Assembly: GCF_016427505.1 (NCBI RefSeq)
Contig: NZ_JAELXS010000006.1
Span: 124,001 to 188,000, forward strand
DNA: 64,000 nt
Source of the DNA: Sphingomonas mollis
Lineage (GTDB): Bacteria > Pseudomonadota > Alphaproteobacteria > Sphingomonadales > Sphingomonadaceae
Direction of reading: 5' to 3'
The notes beneath the pieces were generated by a model that had not been told where the DNA came from, made no database searches, and worked only from the letters and a program-made list of their open reading frames with translations. The position numbers were made by a program, and so were the translations under genes. Shown here one piece after another: positions 7,160-16,832 of the stretch. How positions within the stretch are numbered: the first letter of the stretch is position 1; each line of letters begins with the position of its first letter.

Positions 7160-10100
7160 TCAGGCCTTCGTCGTCCCGAGGGCCACGGCGGACGCCTCCT
7201 CGGGGTCGAGGTACGGCGCCTGCGCGTAAATCAGGCCGCCAGGCTGATTGGCCAGGCGAGCGATCATGTGGCCGTGACCAAGCAGACCTTCGGCTCCTCC
7301 CTCGTCGAGGATGATCTGCGAGTTCACCCTGTTCGACACCTTCAGGGCGATCTTGTTGTTCATGTTCGCCTTGATCAGACCGGGAAGAGCATCCTTGTCA
7401 GGTCGCTGGGTGATCAGGAACAGGTGGATTCCGGCCGCACGGGCCTTGCCGCTGAGACGCACCACGTATTCGGAGACGGCGTCGCGATACTGTCCGTCCG
7501 CCTTGTCCGCCATCCAGTCGGCGAGTTCGTCATGGAAGAAATAGATGCGCGGCAGCCTGTGCTGCTCGTCGACCTTGGCATTGTATGCGTCGAGGTTGGG
7601 CGATCTGGATGGGGCCAGAACCTCGGCGTACCGCCGCTCCATCTCTCCCACGAGATCCCTGAGGGCGATGATTGCCTCTTCCGCGGTCACGATGATCGGT
7701 CCGTCGAGATGCGGCACCTGTTCGATCCAGCCGTAGTCGATGCCGGCCTTGGGATCGACCAGTCGGATGCGCGCCGCAGTCGGCGAGTTCGTCGAGCAGA
7801 TATCGAGGAGGAGATTGGCGGTGAAGACGCCCTTGCCGCCGCCCGTCTCGCCCGCGATCAGCGTGTGCGGTCCGTGCTGTGGCTGCCCCGCAAAGGGGCC
7901 GCCAAGATTCAGGTACAGGATCTCGCCCGTATCCTCCCGCTCGCCCAGTACGAAGCTGGTGTTCCGGAACGGCGCCGTTGCGGGGAGTGTCCGCCGCTTC
8001 CAGACGTCGAGGGTCGGAAGAGTGATGCGATCGTCGCGCGCGACCATGACCACCACCTCGCCCTTGGCAGGCCGCACCGCGACGATTTCGAGACCATGCG
8101 AGGTGAGCAGCGTCGAAGTGCGTTTCTGCACGAGATCGGTGGTCATTTCGTCGCTACCGCGAAAGCGGATCAGGGCGGAGTTCGGCGTCAGACGCGCCCC
8201 GACCACCTCGGTCGTGAGCCCATACCCCTTCAGCGCCGTCTTCAGTCTTCTTTCCGTCGCCTGCAGCCATTCCTGACCTGCAATCTCCGCCGGGGGTACC
8301 GGGCGCTCCGCAAGCATTGTCGCTACGCCGCTGCGGAAATCTCCGTTCGGAACGACATCGCCTACCGGCAGCGATGCGGGTTCGCCGTCCGCTGCGTCAT
8401 CGGAGTAGGGTAGGAAGTTCTCCGGCAGGATGTCCGAAGACGGCAAGCCTGCCCCCGGCGGCGGCGCGGCTGCCAGCGTCGACAGGCCCATGCCGTCGCC
8501 TACTTCGACCGGACCCTGTTCGTCATCGGCGGTTGAGCTTCCGGCCGCCGTGGACGGAGAGGTGGGTGGCGGCGGAACGTCAGGCGTCCGATCGCCGCCT
8601 TCGTCACCGTCCGGGGCGGGGGGTGGACCCTGCGGCGACGGGGGACCCGGCAGCGGAGGCGAGTCGCCGCCGCCGCGTACGTCCTCCAGAAGCGAAGCGA
8701 TGGCCGAACGGTTGTAGATCGCCTGCAGAAGCCCGTCGTCCATGACCGGAGGGTCGATGGGGCCGTCCTCGTCGTGCACGAAGATGAGGGATGCCCCTGT
8801 CACCTCGATCTCGACGTCGAGCGCACGTATCTGCGCGATCCGTTCGAGCAGCCTGTCGCCGTCCTCGCGTTCTTCGAAGCTGCCGTGCTCGACGAGCAGG
8901 TCGGCGAGCTGCGCGGCGTGAGCAGCCGCATTGAGTCGGTCCGCCCCGCTGCCATAGCGGGCACGCAGTCGGTTCATGGATGACTCTGTCTGCTGACGCG
9001 ACTTGCTCCGGGCTGCGATCAGGCCGTCGGCGCTGACGTACTTGGATTCCACGACAGTGAGCGTCACTACATGCCTGCCTTCGACCTCGCGCGCGCTGAC
9101 CAGAAGCAGGTCCGCGACTGGATCGCTCAGCAGATGCCCAAAGCGCGTCTTGAAGTCGTCGAGGAAGAACCAGGCGAGCATCTGCCCGTGCGCACCGACC
9201 GAGCTCCGGATCAGCTGTTCGCTGAGGCTGAGGCCGATCAGTTCAAGCGCCGCCGTGTCCCGGTTGGCCGCCCGTAGCACGATCTGGCCCGACAGGTCCG
9301 CCGCGCGGTCGATGAGCGTCCTAGCGAGATCGATCTCGTCGTGCGGCACGCGAGCCGTGACGTCCGCGAGCATCTCGGCAAGCCGCTTGGACAGCGACCG
9401 CCTGTGCGCGCAAGTCGACACGACGAGGTTGTGACGCACCTCCTCGATGGGCACCGAGCGGATGACGCTGATGCCGTTCTGCCGGAACAGCCTGCGGTCC
9501 GCGATCGTGTCGAAGGTAACGACCCAGTCGGCGATATCATGTGCGCGGCGAATGATCTTGGCGTTCTCGTCGTGATCGAACGAGATCTCCCGCACGGGCT
9601 CCCAGTGATCGCTTCGACCGGGATCGTCCGTCTCCCTCGATGCCATCTCCATCGCCAGGTCGAGATAGCGCTGGACGCATTCGGGGCGGGTTGGCGATGC
9701 CAGAAGCATGCGTGTCCGGTTCTCCCCTGCGCCGTGCACGAGGCGACGGGACGGTGCCGCACGGGTCGACAGATCGACGTCGGGCCATGCGGCGCGGGTG
9801 GCGCAGCGTCGCCAGTGGGTTCCCGCATTCCGAGCGAACACATCCTGCAGGAAGGCGATGTCGAGGGGTTTGTTGTCGTGCTCCGACGTGGCGAGCTGCT
9901 CGACGTCGCCGATGCCGACACGCAGGTTCGACAGGAACTCCTTGGTGAGGTCGGCGCCGCCGCTCGAGTCTAGCTCACGTCCGATTGAAACGTTCTGCTC
10001 GGCGTACAGCTGGCGAAGTCTCTTGCGGTCGTCGCTGGCGATGATGAGATCGCAACGCAGCCGCGTGTCCTCGTCCACCCGGCGCGCGAGCCGCTCCGCG

Positions 10101-12643
10101 ACAGCCGAGGGAAGGTCGCGACTCTCGGAATTGTAGAGCACGACCGAGAAGTTGGCTGCGTTGTGAGGGTGAAGATCGAGATGCTCGGACAGCACCTTCA
10201 TCAGGTTGTCCGCCGCCTGCTTCGTGTGTGCGCCCTGCTCCTCGCCTGTCGTTCCTGGGGCCGCAGCGGGTTCGACGTACGAATAGTCGGCGAGGAACTG
10301 GTTCTCCGTCATCGACACGAAGACGTTCTCGCCAGTCTGCAGCACCGCGAAGTCGCTGAACCAGCTGCGCTGCAGGTCAGCCTCGGCCCGCAGGACGAAG
10401 GAACGCAGGCCCTTGTCGTCGAGACCAGACGCCACGGTATCGAGGCTGTCCTTCAGCATACGCGCGCGAAGGCCGATCTCGGCGAGGCGGAAGGGAGACA
10501 GCGGCGTAACGATTGCGCCCGGAGAGTTGCGTGAAAGCGCTATTCCGATCGTCATCACGGGAGTCCAGAGTACGCGCTTGCATGCGTCCCTGTATGCGTG
10601 CGTGCGCAGCGCGTGCAGAAGCTGTCCAAATCGCCGAGCTTGCTCGATCACTGCGTCGGCCATCGCGCCCTTGCCTTCTAAGAAGGCCTTGAGGGCTTCG
10701 CCGTAGCTTTCGGCGAATGCGGCGTACGCCGCCTCGATGGCTGAGCGACCGGATGGCGAAACGATGTTCTTAGCTGATAGGTCCGCAAGTCCGCTGGCGA
10801 AGTGCGCTCCCATGTCGGACGTCGGATCGTTGGGATCAAACAGCTGCCCGCCGTCGGTCGCGTTGATGTCGCCGATGGTCTCTCGGACGGCGAGCTTCAG
10901 CGAGGCGGGGCCCGACACGGTGTCCTTGGCGGTCCGCGAGAACCGACCGCAGAGCAGCTGCACCTTTCCGGTATCCGGCGGTGCCGCCGCGCGGAGGTGG
11001 TCGGGGAAGTTGACCCCGAGACCGCGCACGGTTGGGGTCCAGATCATCTGCGTTTTGATCGCATGGTCCAGCTTCGTCGGGTCGACGGCGCCGTCCGGCA
11101 GGAAGTCGCCCTTGCCGAGCAGGTAGACCTCGAACCGGAACTCGGCGTCCTTGCCCTGATGATCGCTGACCGCGTCGATCTCGCCTGCCCAGTCGCGCGT
11201 CCAGCAGATGCCGCAGTCGATCCTCACGAAGTCCGGCGTCGCGTCGTCGAGCCCCCGATAGCGGTCGCGAAGCGTGACCGACGCCTCCAGGACGTGCTGA
11301 CGCCAGAAGTCGAGTTCGTTCGCCTTGTCGAGGCGGAACAGGACTATCCTGTCCGCCATGTCCACGGCGGCCGTCGACAGGAGTTCGTATGTCGAGCGCA
11401 GCAGCCCGACCTCCAAATCCGCGTGGGCGCGGACCTCGCGAAAGATAAACTGCTCCCAACGTCTTGCGAGCTTTCGGTCCTTCTCCAGCCGCGTGCGGTG
11501 GCGGCCGTACAGCGCCGTCTCCGCGGCGTCGGCAGGGCGGCTCTCGTCCAGGCGCTCCAGGATGTCGCGGTCGACTGCGCTCAGCGACCCGGCGGCTTCG
11601 CGATCGACGTAGTCCATCGTCGCCTGGCCCAGTCGCGCCTCCTTGGTCGTCTTGCGGGTCTTGATCACCTTCTGGATCGTCGACCATTTCAGAGTGACGA
11701 AACCTTCCTGGCTTTCGGTCCAGACTCCGGGCTCGATGTCGCCGTCATCCAGAAGCGCCTGGAACTTCGCCGCGTCCTCAGGCTGGATCTCGCCTTCCTG
11801 TATCAGCTTGTCCAGCCGCGACTGCAGAACCGGGCGTTCGAGGGGCGATCCCTTGTCGTTCCTGAGATAGGCGACGTCTGACACGCGATTGTAGAGTTCG
11901 CTCAGCTGTGTCGCCCAGGATTCCGGAGAAGTGAGTCGTCCGCGGTCGCCTGGTGGCGCGAAGGTCGGAGCCTCGGGTGGCATCCGCAGCACCGTCAGCG
12001 CCCGGTTGAGCGCCTTATGGGATGCCTGCTTGTCCACCCCGTCGTCGAGTTCGAGCATGAACTGCGCGAACGTCCCGACGCCCGTCGGGATGTCGGTGCG
12101 CAGCAGCCCCCTGATGGCGCGGTGGAGATAGTCCTGATGTCGCGGTTCCAGCGATCGCAGGTGCAGGCTCGCATCGAACCAAGCGTCCACGTCCGCCTTC
12201 AGGTGGTCGGGAGAGATGCGGTAGATGGTGGCCGCCGTCTCGCCTAGGCGGTTGAGCGCGTCGTTGCCGACCGCCGAGACGACCGCGCGGTCGGCGTCCG
12301 TCCGCTCGACGTTACGCCAGTGGGTAAGCGGCTCGTCCGAGATCCACTCCTTCCGGACAGCTCCGCTCACCAGATCGGGATGGATGGCGATACGGGCTGC
12401 AGGTTCCAGCGCGTGGATCGCCTCGAGGATCCGGCGGATCTGGTCCTTGTCGAAGTCGAATACCGCGAACAGGACCGGTTCGTCGGGACTGGCGAGCAGC
12501 GCCCGCCGCACGCGCTGCGCCGCCACCTGTGCGACGAGAATCGCGTCGTCACGCGTCTCGTGGTTCGTTGGAGGGGACGACTGACTCCCATCGGCCGGGC
12601 CCTCGTTGGCGGTGGTGGGGACGTGTGCGGTCTGCGTGGTCAT
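7160..12643 (-). CDS. sspH: SspH/DptH-like restriction protein with C-terminal FtsK/HerA-type ATPase
   Basis: A very large protein (1827 residues), the size expected for DptH. The first 1300 residues are mixed alpha/beta without a motif I can name. A proline/glycine-rich linker follows at about 1330-1400. The C-terminus is an FtsK/HerA-like motor: Walker A LIAGETGGGKG near residue 1597, LVDPKAG, Walker B IYFFHDELADWM, and LITQRPDKDALPGLIKANM with sensor residues. In the SspABCD-SspFGH and Dnd-DptFGH systems this protein is part of the arm that damages DNA lacking phosphorothioate. Its ATG follows the sspG stop with no gap. Confidence 0.85.
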   Translation of the reverse strand: MTTQTAHVPTTANEGPADGSQSSPPTNHETRDDAILVAQVAAQRVRRALLASPDEPVLFAVFDFDKDQIRRILEAIHALEPAARIAIHPDLVSGAVRKEWISDEPLTHWRNVERTDADRAVVSAVGNDALNRLGETAATIYRISPDHLKADVDAWFDASLHLRSLEPRHQDYLHRAIRGLLRTDIPTGVGTFAQFMLELDDGVDKQASHKALNRALTVLRMPPEAPTFAPPGDRGRLTSPESWATQLSELYNRVSDVAYLRNDKGSPLERPVLQSRLDKLIQEGEIQPEDAAKFQALLDDGDIEPGVWTESQEGFVTLKWSTIQKVIKTRKTTKEARLGQATMDYVDREAAGSLSAVDRDILERLDESRPADAAETALYGRHRTRLEKDRKLARRWEQFIFREVRAHADLEVGLLRSTYELLSTAAVDMADRIVLFRLDKANELDFWRQHVLEASVTLRDRYRGLDDATPDFVRIDCGICWTRDWAGEIDAVSDHQGKDAEFRFEVYLLGKGDFLPDGAVDPTKLDHAIKTQMIWTPTVRGLGVNFPDHLRAAAPPDTGKVQLLCGRFSRTAKDTVSGPASLKLAVRETIGDINATDGGQLFDPNDPTSDMGAHFASGLADLSAKNIVSPSGRSAIEAAYAAFAESYGEALKAFLEGKGAMADAVIEQARRFGQLLHALRTHAYRDACKRVLWTPVMTIGIALSRNSPGAIVTPLSPFRLAEIGLRARMLKDSLDTVASGLDDKGLRSFVLRAEADLQRSWFSDFAVLQTGENVFVSMTENQFLADYSYVEPAAAPGTTGEEQGAHTKQAADNLMKVLSEHLDLHPHNAANFSVVLYNSESRDLPSAVAERLARRVDEDTRLRCDLIIASDDRKRLRQLYAEQNVSIGRELDSSGGADLTKEFLSNLRVGIGDVEQLATSEHDNKPLDIAFLQDVFARNAGTHWRRCATRAAWPDVDLSTRAAPSRRLVHGAGENRTRMLLASPTRPECVQRYLDLAMEMASRETDDPGRSDHWEPVREISFDHDENAKIIRRAHDIADWVVTFDTIADRRLFRQNGISVIRSVPIEEVRHNLVVSTCAHRRSLSKRLAEMLADVTARVPHDEIDLARTLIDRAADLSGQIVLRAANRDTAALELIGLSLSEQLIRSSVGAHGQMLAWFFLDDFKTRFGHLLSDPVADLLLVSAREVEGRHVVTLTVVESKYVSADGLIAARSKSRQQTESSMNRLRARYGSGADRLNAAAHAAQLADLLVEHGSFEEREDGDRLLERIAQIRALDVEIEVTGASLIFVHDEDGPIDPPVMDDGLLQAIYNRSAIASLLEDVRGGGDSPPLPGPPSPQGPPPAPDGDEGGDRTPDVPPPPTSPSTAAGSSTADDEQGPVEVGDGMGLSTLAAAPPPGAGLPSSDILPENFLPYSDDAADGEPASLPVGDVVPNGDFRSGVATMLAERPVPPAEIAGQEWLQATERRLKTALKGYGLTTEVVGARLTPNSALIRFRGSDEMTTDLVQKRTSTLLTSHGLEIVAVRPAKGEVVVMVARDDRITLPTLDVWKRRTLPATAPFRNTSFVLGEREDTGEILYLNLGGPFAGQPQHGPHTLIAGETGGGKGVFTANLLLDICSTNSPTAARIRLVDPKAGIDYGWIEQVPHLDGPIIVTAEEAIIALRDLVGEMERRYAEVLAPSRSPNLDAYNAKVDEQHRLPRIYFFHDELADWMADKADGQYRDAVSEYVVRLSGKARAAGIHLFLITQRPDKDALPGLIKANMNNKIALKVSNRVNSQIILDEGGAEGLLGHGHMIARLANQPGGLIYAQAPYLDPEEASAVALGTTKA

Positions 12644-14218
12644 CTACTTGCCGTCGGCCTGATGGTAGGGATTGCGCACGAAGGCGCAGTCGTCGGAAAG
12701 GCGCTCGAGGAAGCCGAGCATGCGTAGGCGTTCCTCGAAGACCCGCTGGTTGGCGCGGAGCTGTTCGAACGGGGCGTCGGTGCCGAGTTCGCGCTGGCCG
12801 ATGGCAGGTCCGATGACCAGTCGGTAGCGCGCCCAGATCGTCTCGAGGTAGCGCTCCAGTTCGACAGGCGCCGTCACGTTGGCAAGGACGAGCGCTTCCA
12901 GGAAGCCGTTGTTCGCGGCGTACCATCGTCCTTGTCCGACCCTGCTCACGGCGAGCCCGATCCGCTCCGCCTGGACCCCGAGCATCTGCCCAAGGTGGTT
13001 TGCGTGCTTGGCGAGGGCCTCCTCGCGAAGCTCCTCGATCATGCGTGTGGGATCGGTCGTCTTCTGGTCGACCTTGAACGACAGTACCTCCGACAGCAGC
13101 TGCTTCCGCCTAGCCGTCGGATCGCCTGCCGCCCCGGCCTGCTGCCATGGACCGCTGGCCGCGAAATCGTCGACGGTCTTCGAGATCGCCAGCCGTGAGA
13201 GCTCCCGGTGCAGCTGGAAGCGTTCTCGGGACACCCGTCGCAGGCCGCCCGCGCTGGTCATGGCCATGTCGACAGGCATCGGCTGATCCTGGCGCCGGCC
13301 GAGCACCTCGGCGGAGCGCTCGACGATATAGCGCGCCACGTGGAGGCCGGTGACGCGCATCAGAGGTTCGGCGAGCTGATCGTCCGGCAGCTGCTCGAGG
13401 CTCAGGATGGCCACCCAGTCCTCGGCGAGTCGATCGTAGACGAAGTGGTGCGGGAGCGGGAGATAGCCCACCCTGTACTGGATAGCGTCCACCTCCTCGG
13501 TCGGCTCGCTCGGCTTCTGAAGCAGCTTCGCAACCCGGTTCCATCGGCCCGTGTCGACGAGCAGCCTCCGCCTGACCAGTTCCTCTACGCGCTCCGCAAG
13601 GCTGCTGCGGTTGAGCATCAGGAAGACGATCTCGCCGCCACGCGCGAAGAACTTGCGATCGCTGGTGACCTTGCCCGTCTTCTTGCTGATGCCGTAGTCG
13701 GCAGTCAGCATGTCGGTTCCGCCTGGTATCAGGTGCCGCGAGGTGGCGCGGCGGCCGCGCTCCGGTTCGACCACCGCGGCTCGCAGCAGATCGACCGCGT
13801 CGTGGAAGGACGAGAACTTGTCGAAGCGCTCGCGAAGATGAGCGACCTCCGCTGGGCTACGTTTGCCGCGCCACTTCTCCCACTTGGCCTCGTCAGACAG
13901 TGTGTCGCCGTCGGCGGCGATCCTGTCGAGGACGTGATCCTGGAAGAGGAGACTGCGCAGGTCCGCACGCATCGGCACGTCGTACGAGAACTTCTCGTGC
14001 TTGCCGGACAATGGCAGGAATATGCTTCCCTTGTTTTTGTCGCTGGCCCGCGCAGCCATGATGGCGATCGTCTCGAGCAGGAGAAGCCAAGGTGACTGAT
14101 CGTTGATGAGGCGATGCCCCCAGATCATCTGCTCGATGTTTACGCCCCACGAGTCACGCTGAGCCGTTTCGGGGACGTCGAGTGCACCCTCGACCTTGAA
14201 ATGAGCAAGATCGGTCAT
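12644..14218 (-). CDS. sspG: SspG/DptG-like restriction protein
   Basis: A 524-residue, largely helical, charged protein with no recognisable enzyme motif, the expected size and position for DptG/SspG. It lies between a DptF-like P-loop protein and a DptH-like motor protein, the fixed order of the phosphorothioate-dependent restriction arm. Its ATG overlaps the stop of sspF (ATGA) and its TAG abuts the sspH start, so the three are probably made in fixed ratio. The name rests mainly on context and size; the sequence itself gives little. It probably acts as a structural subunit of the FGH complex. Confidence 0.75.
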   Translation of the reverse strand: MTDLAHFKVEGALDVPETAQRDSWGVNIEQMIWGHRLINDQSPWLLLLETIAIMAARASDKNKGSIFLPLSGKHEKFSYDVPMRADLRSLLFQDHVLDRIAADGDTLSDEAKWEKWRGKRSPAEVAHLRERFDKFSSFHDAVDLLRAAVVEPERGRRATSRHLIPGGTDMLTADYGISKKTGKVTSDRKFFARGGEIVFLMLNRSSLAERVEELVRRRLLVDTGRWNRVAKLLQKPSEPTEEVDAIQYRVGYLPLPHHFVYDRLAEDWVAILSLEQLPDDQLAEPLMRVTGLHVARYIVERSAEVLGRRQDQPMPVDMAMTSAGGLRRVSRERFQLHRELSRLAISKTVDDFAASGPWQQAGAAGDPTARRKQLLSEVLSFKVDQKTTDPTRMIEELREEALAKHANHLGQMLGVQAERIGLAVSRVGQGRWYAANNGFLEALVLANVTAPVELERYLETIWARYRLVIGPAIGQRELGTDAPFEQLRANQRVFEERLRMLGFLERLSDDCAFVRNPYHQADGK

Positions 14219-16014
14219 GCGACACCGAGAGGTAGCGGGGCAAGCGCCAGCCTACCGTTCGAAGGAAGACGTACCAGGGTGACCTCGGTGGGTTCCGGCG
14301 GGAGCAGACCCTCCTTAGCCAGCCGGGCTACGGAGCGGAGACGGAACTGCCGCAGCTCTTCGAAGCACTGGCGGGAGAAGCTGGAGGGGAGACTGCCGTT
14401 CCGAATCCGCACGAGGTACTCGAACAGGAGGGGCGTGAGGTCGATTGCGGTGAGTTCGTCGCCATCGCGCCGTATCACCATGCGGGGACGTGCATTCGTC
14501 CCCCTGGCATCGAAGTCGACGCTGAGCCGCTCCTGCGGCGAAGCCCCAAGCCTGATCGGCGCCGCCGTGTCGAGGACCCTGCCTTGCCGGCTCTGCGTAT
14601 AGCCCGCAGGTCCGGTCAGCCAGAGCTTGTCGTCGTCGTCGGCCATAAGCCCGGTGTATACCCTGTTGAGGCCGGTGATCAGGTGGCGCCGAGTGCGTCC
14701 CGTATCGGCACCGCCGGCGAGACCGTCCGCGAACCGCAGATAGTCGCCGCCGCCCGTGAAGATCGTCAGGAGCCAGGGGTTCAGGCGTTCGTCTCCTTCC
14801 GGCAGCACGAAGAACAGCCGCCTGCGTTGGTCTGCCAGCGCATCGTGCAGCACGCCCATGTCCACTTCCGCCGGCGCCGCACGATATCGGGTCCGGTGCG
14901 TCGCAAGCAGCACGTCGCCGTGATGTCCGTCGGCCGCCATGAACTGGACGAAGGCCTCGGCGGGTTCCATCTCGATCATCAGCTCGTCGAACGCGTTGAG
15001 TGTTTCACGTCCGAGTCCGAAGCTATCGAATACGGTGAATGCCCTGAACTGCTGACGGGTAGCGGCGTCGAAGTTTAGACCGAGAAGATTGCGGAATGGG
15101 TTCACGCGCCGCGACGTGTCGCCAGCGGGGGCGAGGTGATGCGCGTCGGTGCATCGAATGAGGCCCGCTGCGCCGCTATCCCCCAGCAGAATGTTGGAAC
15201 ACAGCAATAGCAGCTGGCGGACGGGCAGATGCGTGTCGTTCAGCGCTGCCAAGCGTATCAGCCTGCCCAGACGAACCCGCAGACCGGGATCCGCCGGGTC
15301 GGCCAGGACTGCAAGGTTCCGCCGGATAGGACAGGTCGAGTTCTCGTACAGGGTACAGCCCGAGCACCGCTCCCAGTCCTGATGCTCGACGATTGCTCTG
15401 ACGACCTCGTCGAACAGCATGTCGTGAGGCTGCCTGCTGAGATTGAACAGGCGGAGCGCCAAGCCCGGAAACTCTGGCCGTTCCCGGACGAGCATGGTCC
15501 GGACGGCCTCGTCCAGCTGCTCACCCTGCGGGTGCAGGTGGGCGAACTGCCGTACAAAGGCGACGAGCTGTCCGTCATTGGATGCAATCAGCAGGGGAAT
15601 ATCGGAAGTGCCGAACACGGAAGCCGCGAAGGCCTCGTAGATCTCGGCCTTCTCGTCGTCGACCAGTTCGGCGAGATCCTTGACGACCCTGACCGTTCCA
15701 CCGGTCGGCAGAATGACATCGAGCACCTTGGCGGTACCCCACTCGCTCATGTCCGCCCCGACCTTCTCGAGGGCAGAGCGGCAGGTATAGGTCTTCCCGT
15801 CTCCGGCGGTTCCGGTCAGGACGATGCTGGGCGGAGAGGCCGACTGCCAGGCCGCCAGCACCTCTTCCACTCGGGGTGCGGTTACGGTGATGGGCTGAAC
15901 GTTCTTGCGCTTCGCTGTGCGCTGCACGTGCTCGTCGAACTGCGCGTTCGACGAGGGCAGCGGTCCGTAGGAGCGCAGGAAGTCGACCAGCGGGTTCTGC
16001 TTCAGCTCAAGCAT
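14215..16014 (-). CDS. sspF: SspF/DptF-like P-loop restriction protein
   Basis: A 599-residue P-loop protein. Walker A is GTAGDGKT at residues 68-75, and a likely sensor strand is IPLLIASNDGQ. A cysteine cluster near residue 225 (CSGC, then C eight residues on) could bind metal or an Fe-S centre. The opening run, NPLVDFLRSYGPLP, and the length fit DptF of phosphorothioate-dependent restriction. A GTG at 16026 would add four residues, but the ATG at 16014 overlaps the sspD stop (TGATG), matching the coupling pattern of the other genes. It is the first gene of the restriction arm, directly after the four modification genes, with the same strand and operon. Confidence 0.84.
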   Translation of the reverse strand: MLELKQNPLVDFLRSYGPLPSSNAQFDEHVQRTAKRKNVQPITVTAPRVEEVLAAWQSASPPSIVLTGTAGDGKTYTCRSALEKVGADMSEWGTAKVLDVILPTGGTVRVVKDLAELVDDEKAEIYEAFAASVFGTSDIPLLIASNDGQLVAFVRQFAHLHPQGEQLDEAVRTMLVRERPEFPGLALRLFNLSRQPHDMLFDEVVRAIVEHQDWERCSGCTLYENSTCPIRRNLAVLADPADPGLRVRLGRLIRLAALNDTHLPVRQLLLLCSNILLGDSGAAGLIRCTDAHHLAPAGDTSRRVNPFRNLLGLNFDAATRQQFRAFTVFDSFGLGRETLNAFDELMIEMEPAEAFVQFMAADGHHGDVLLATHRTRYRAAPAEVDMGVLHDALADQRRRLFFVLPEGDERLNPWLLTIFTGGGDYLRFADGLAGGADTGRTRRHLITGLNRVYTGLMADDDDKLWLTGPAGYTQSRQGRVLDTAAPIRLGASPQERLSVDFDARGTNARPRMVIRRDGDELTAIDLTPLLFEYLVRIRNGSLPSSFSRQCFEELRQFRLRSVARLAKEGLLPPEPTEVTLVRLPSNGRLALAPLPLGVA

Positions 16015-16832
16015 CACAGGTGGCACACGGCGCAGCCGTCCTCCGCCTTAGCCGACACGGCACGTCTCGGCATCCTCTCGACGTCGTCGAGGGACCGGCC
16101 GTCGACCCAGGTGTACTTGCGGCCGCGTTTCATCCCTTCGTACGCCTTGGCCTTCTGATACAGTTCGGGATGGCGTTCCTTCAGGCCCTGCCATTCCCCG
16201 ATTTGCTGGTAGAAGCAGAAGTAGCAGCCCGATCGGCTGCGCCATTCATAGTATTCGGGTAGGCCAAGACCGGCGCTGTCGAGGATCCGGTTCACCTCGG
16301 CGATATCAATCGCGTCGTCGCGATACGGGTAAACCGGCGTAATGTTCGGCTGTTCGGAGATTACGACGGGCTTCGCACCGGCGGTGCCGGTACCGAGATA
16401 TCCCGAGCGATTCTCGTCCGCGCGGATGCCGATGTACGAATACGCCCGGTCGGTGCCGACGAAGCGCTCGAACGGCGCGATCTTCATGATGCGGGTGCAC
16501 CAGCGCGCGCGCGGGCTGGGGAGGAATCCCGCGAAGTGCTCGTAGAGAGCGATGTCGAATGCCGTGCGGCCTGGCTTCTCGGCGATGTCGAACAGATCCA
16601 TCGCCGATACCCGATGGATCCTCCCGTCCAGCACGTGTTCGAGACGGTCGAGATAATCGTAGGTCTCGGGCAGCTCTACCCCCGTGTCCGAGAAGACGTA
16701 CTCGAACCGGACTTCGGGATTGCGCTCCTTCAGGTAGACCGCGAGCGCCGACGAGTCCTTGCCCCCGGAAACGGGCACGATGTGCCGCGCCTCCTTGTCA
16801 CGTACGGCATCGTCAACTCTTGCGACGTTCAT
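16014..16832 (-). CDS. sspD: SspD: PAPS-reductase-like sulfurtransferase of DNA phosphorothioation
   Basis: A 272-residue N-type ATP pyrophosphatase related to DndC. The PP-loop SGGKDS is at residues 22-27. Likely Fe-S ligands are Cys112 (RWCTRIMK), Cys203 and Cys206 (GCYFCFYQQ), with another C-x2-C pair at 267/270 near the C-terminus. The family activates the DNA backbone phosphate or carries sulfur from the cysteine desulfurase to it. It is shorter than DndC (about 500 residues), which supports assignment to the Ssp rather than the Dnd branch. The ATG overlaps the sspC stop (ATGA). The closest alternative is a plain assimilatory PAPS reductase, made unlikely by the neighbours. Confidence 0.88.
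   Translation of the reverse strand: MNVARVDDAVRDKEARHIVPVSGGKDSSALAVYLKERNPEVRFEYVFSDTGVELPETYDYLDRLEHVLDGRIHRVSAMDLFDIAEKPGRTAFDIALYEHFAGFLPSPRARWCTRIMKIAPFERFVGTDRAYSYIGIRADENRSGYLGTGTAGAKPVVISEQPNITPVYPYRDDAIDIAEVNRILDSAGLGLPEYYEWRSRSGCYFCFYQQIGEWQGLKERHPELYQKAKAYEGMKRGRKYTWVDGRSLDDVERMPRRAVSAKAEDGCAVCHL

Noticed and set aside
10802..11881. Frames of up to 360 codons opposite sspH
   Set aside because: Arg/Gly-rich with no motif and lying within a single continuous 1827-codon gene.
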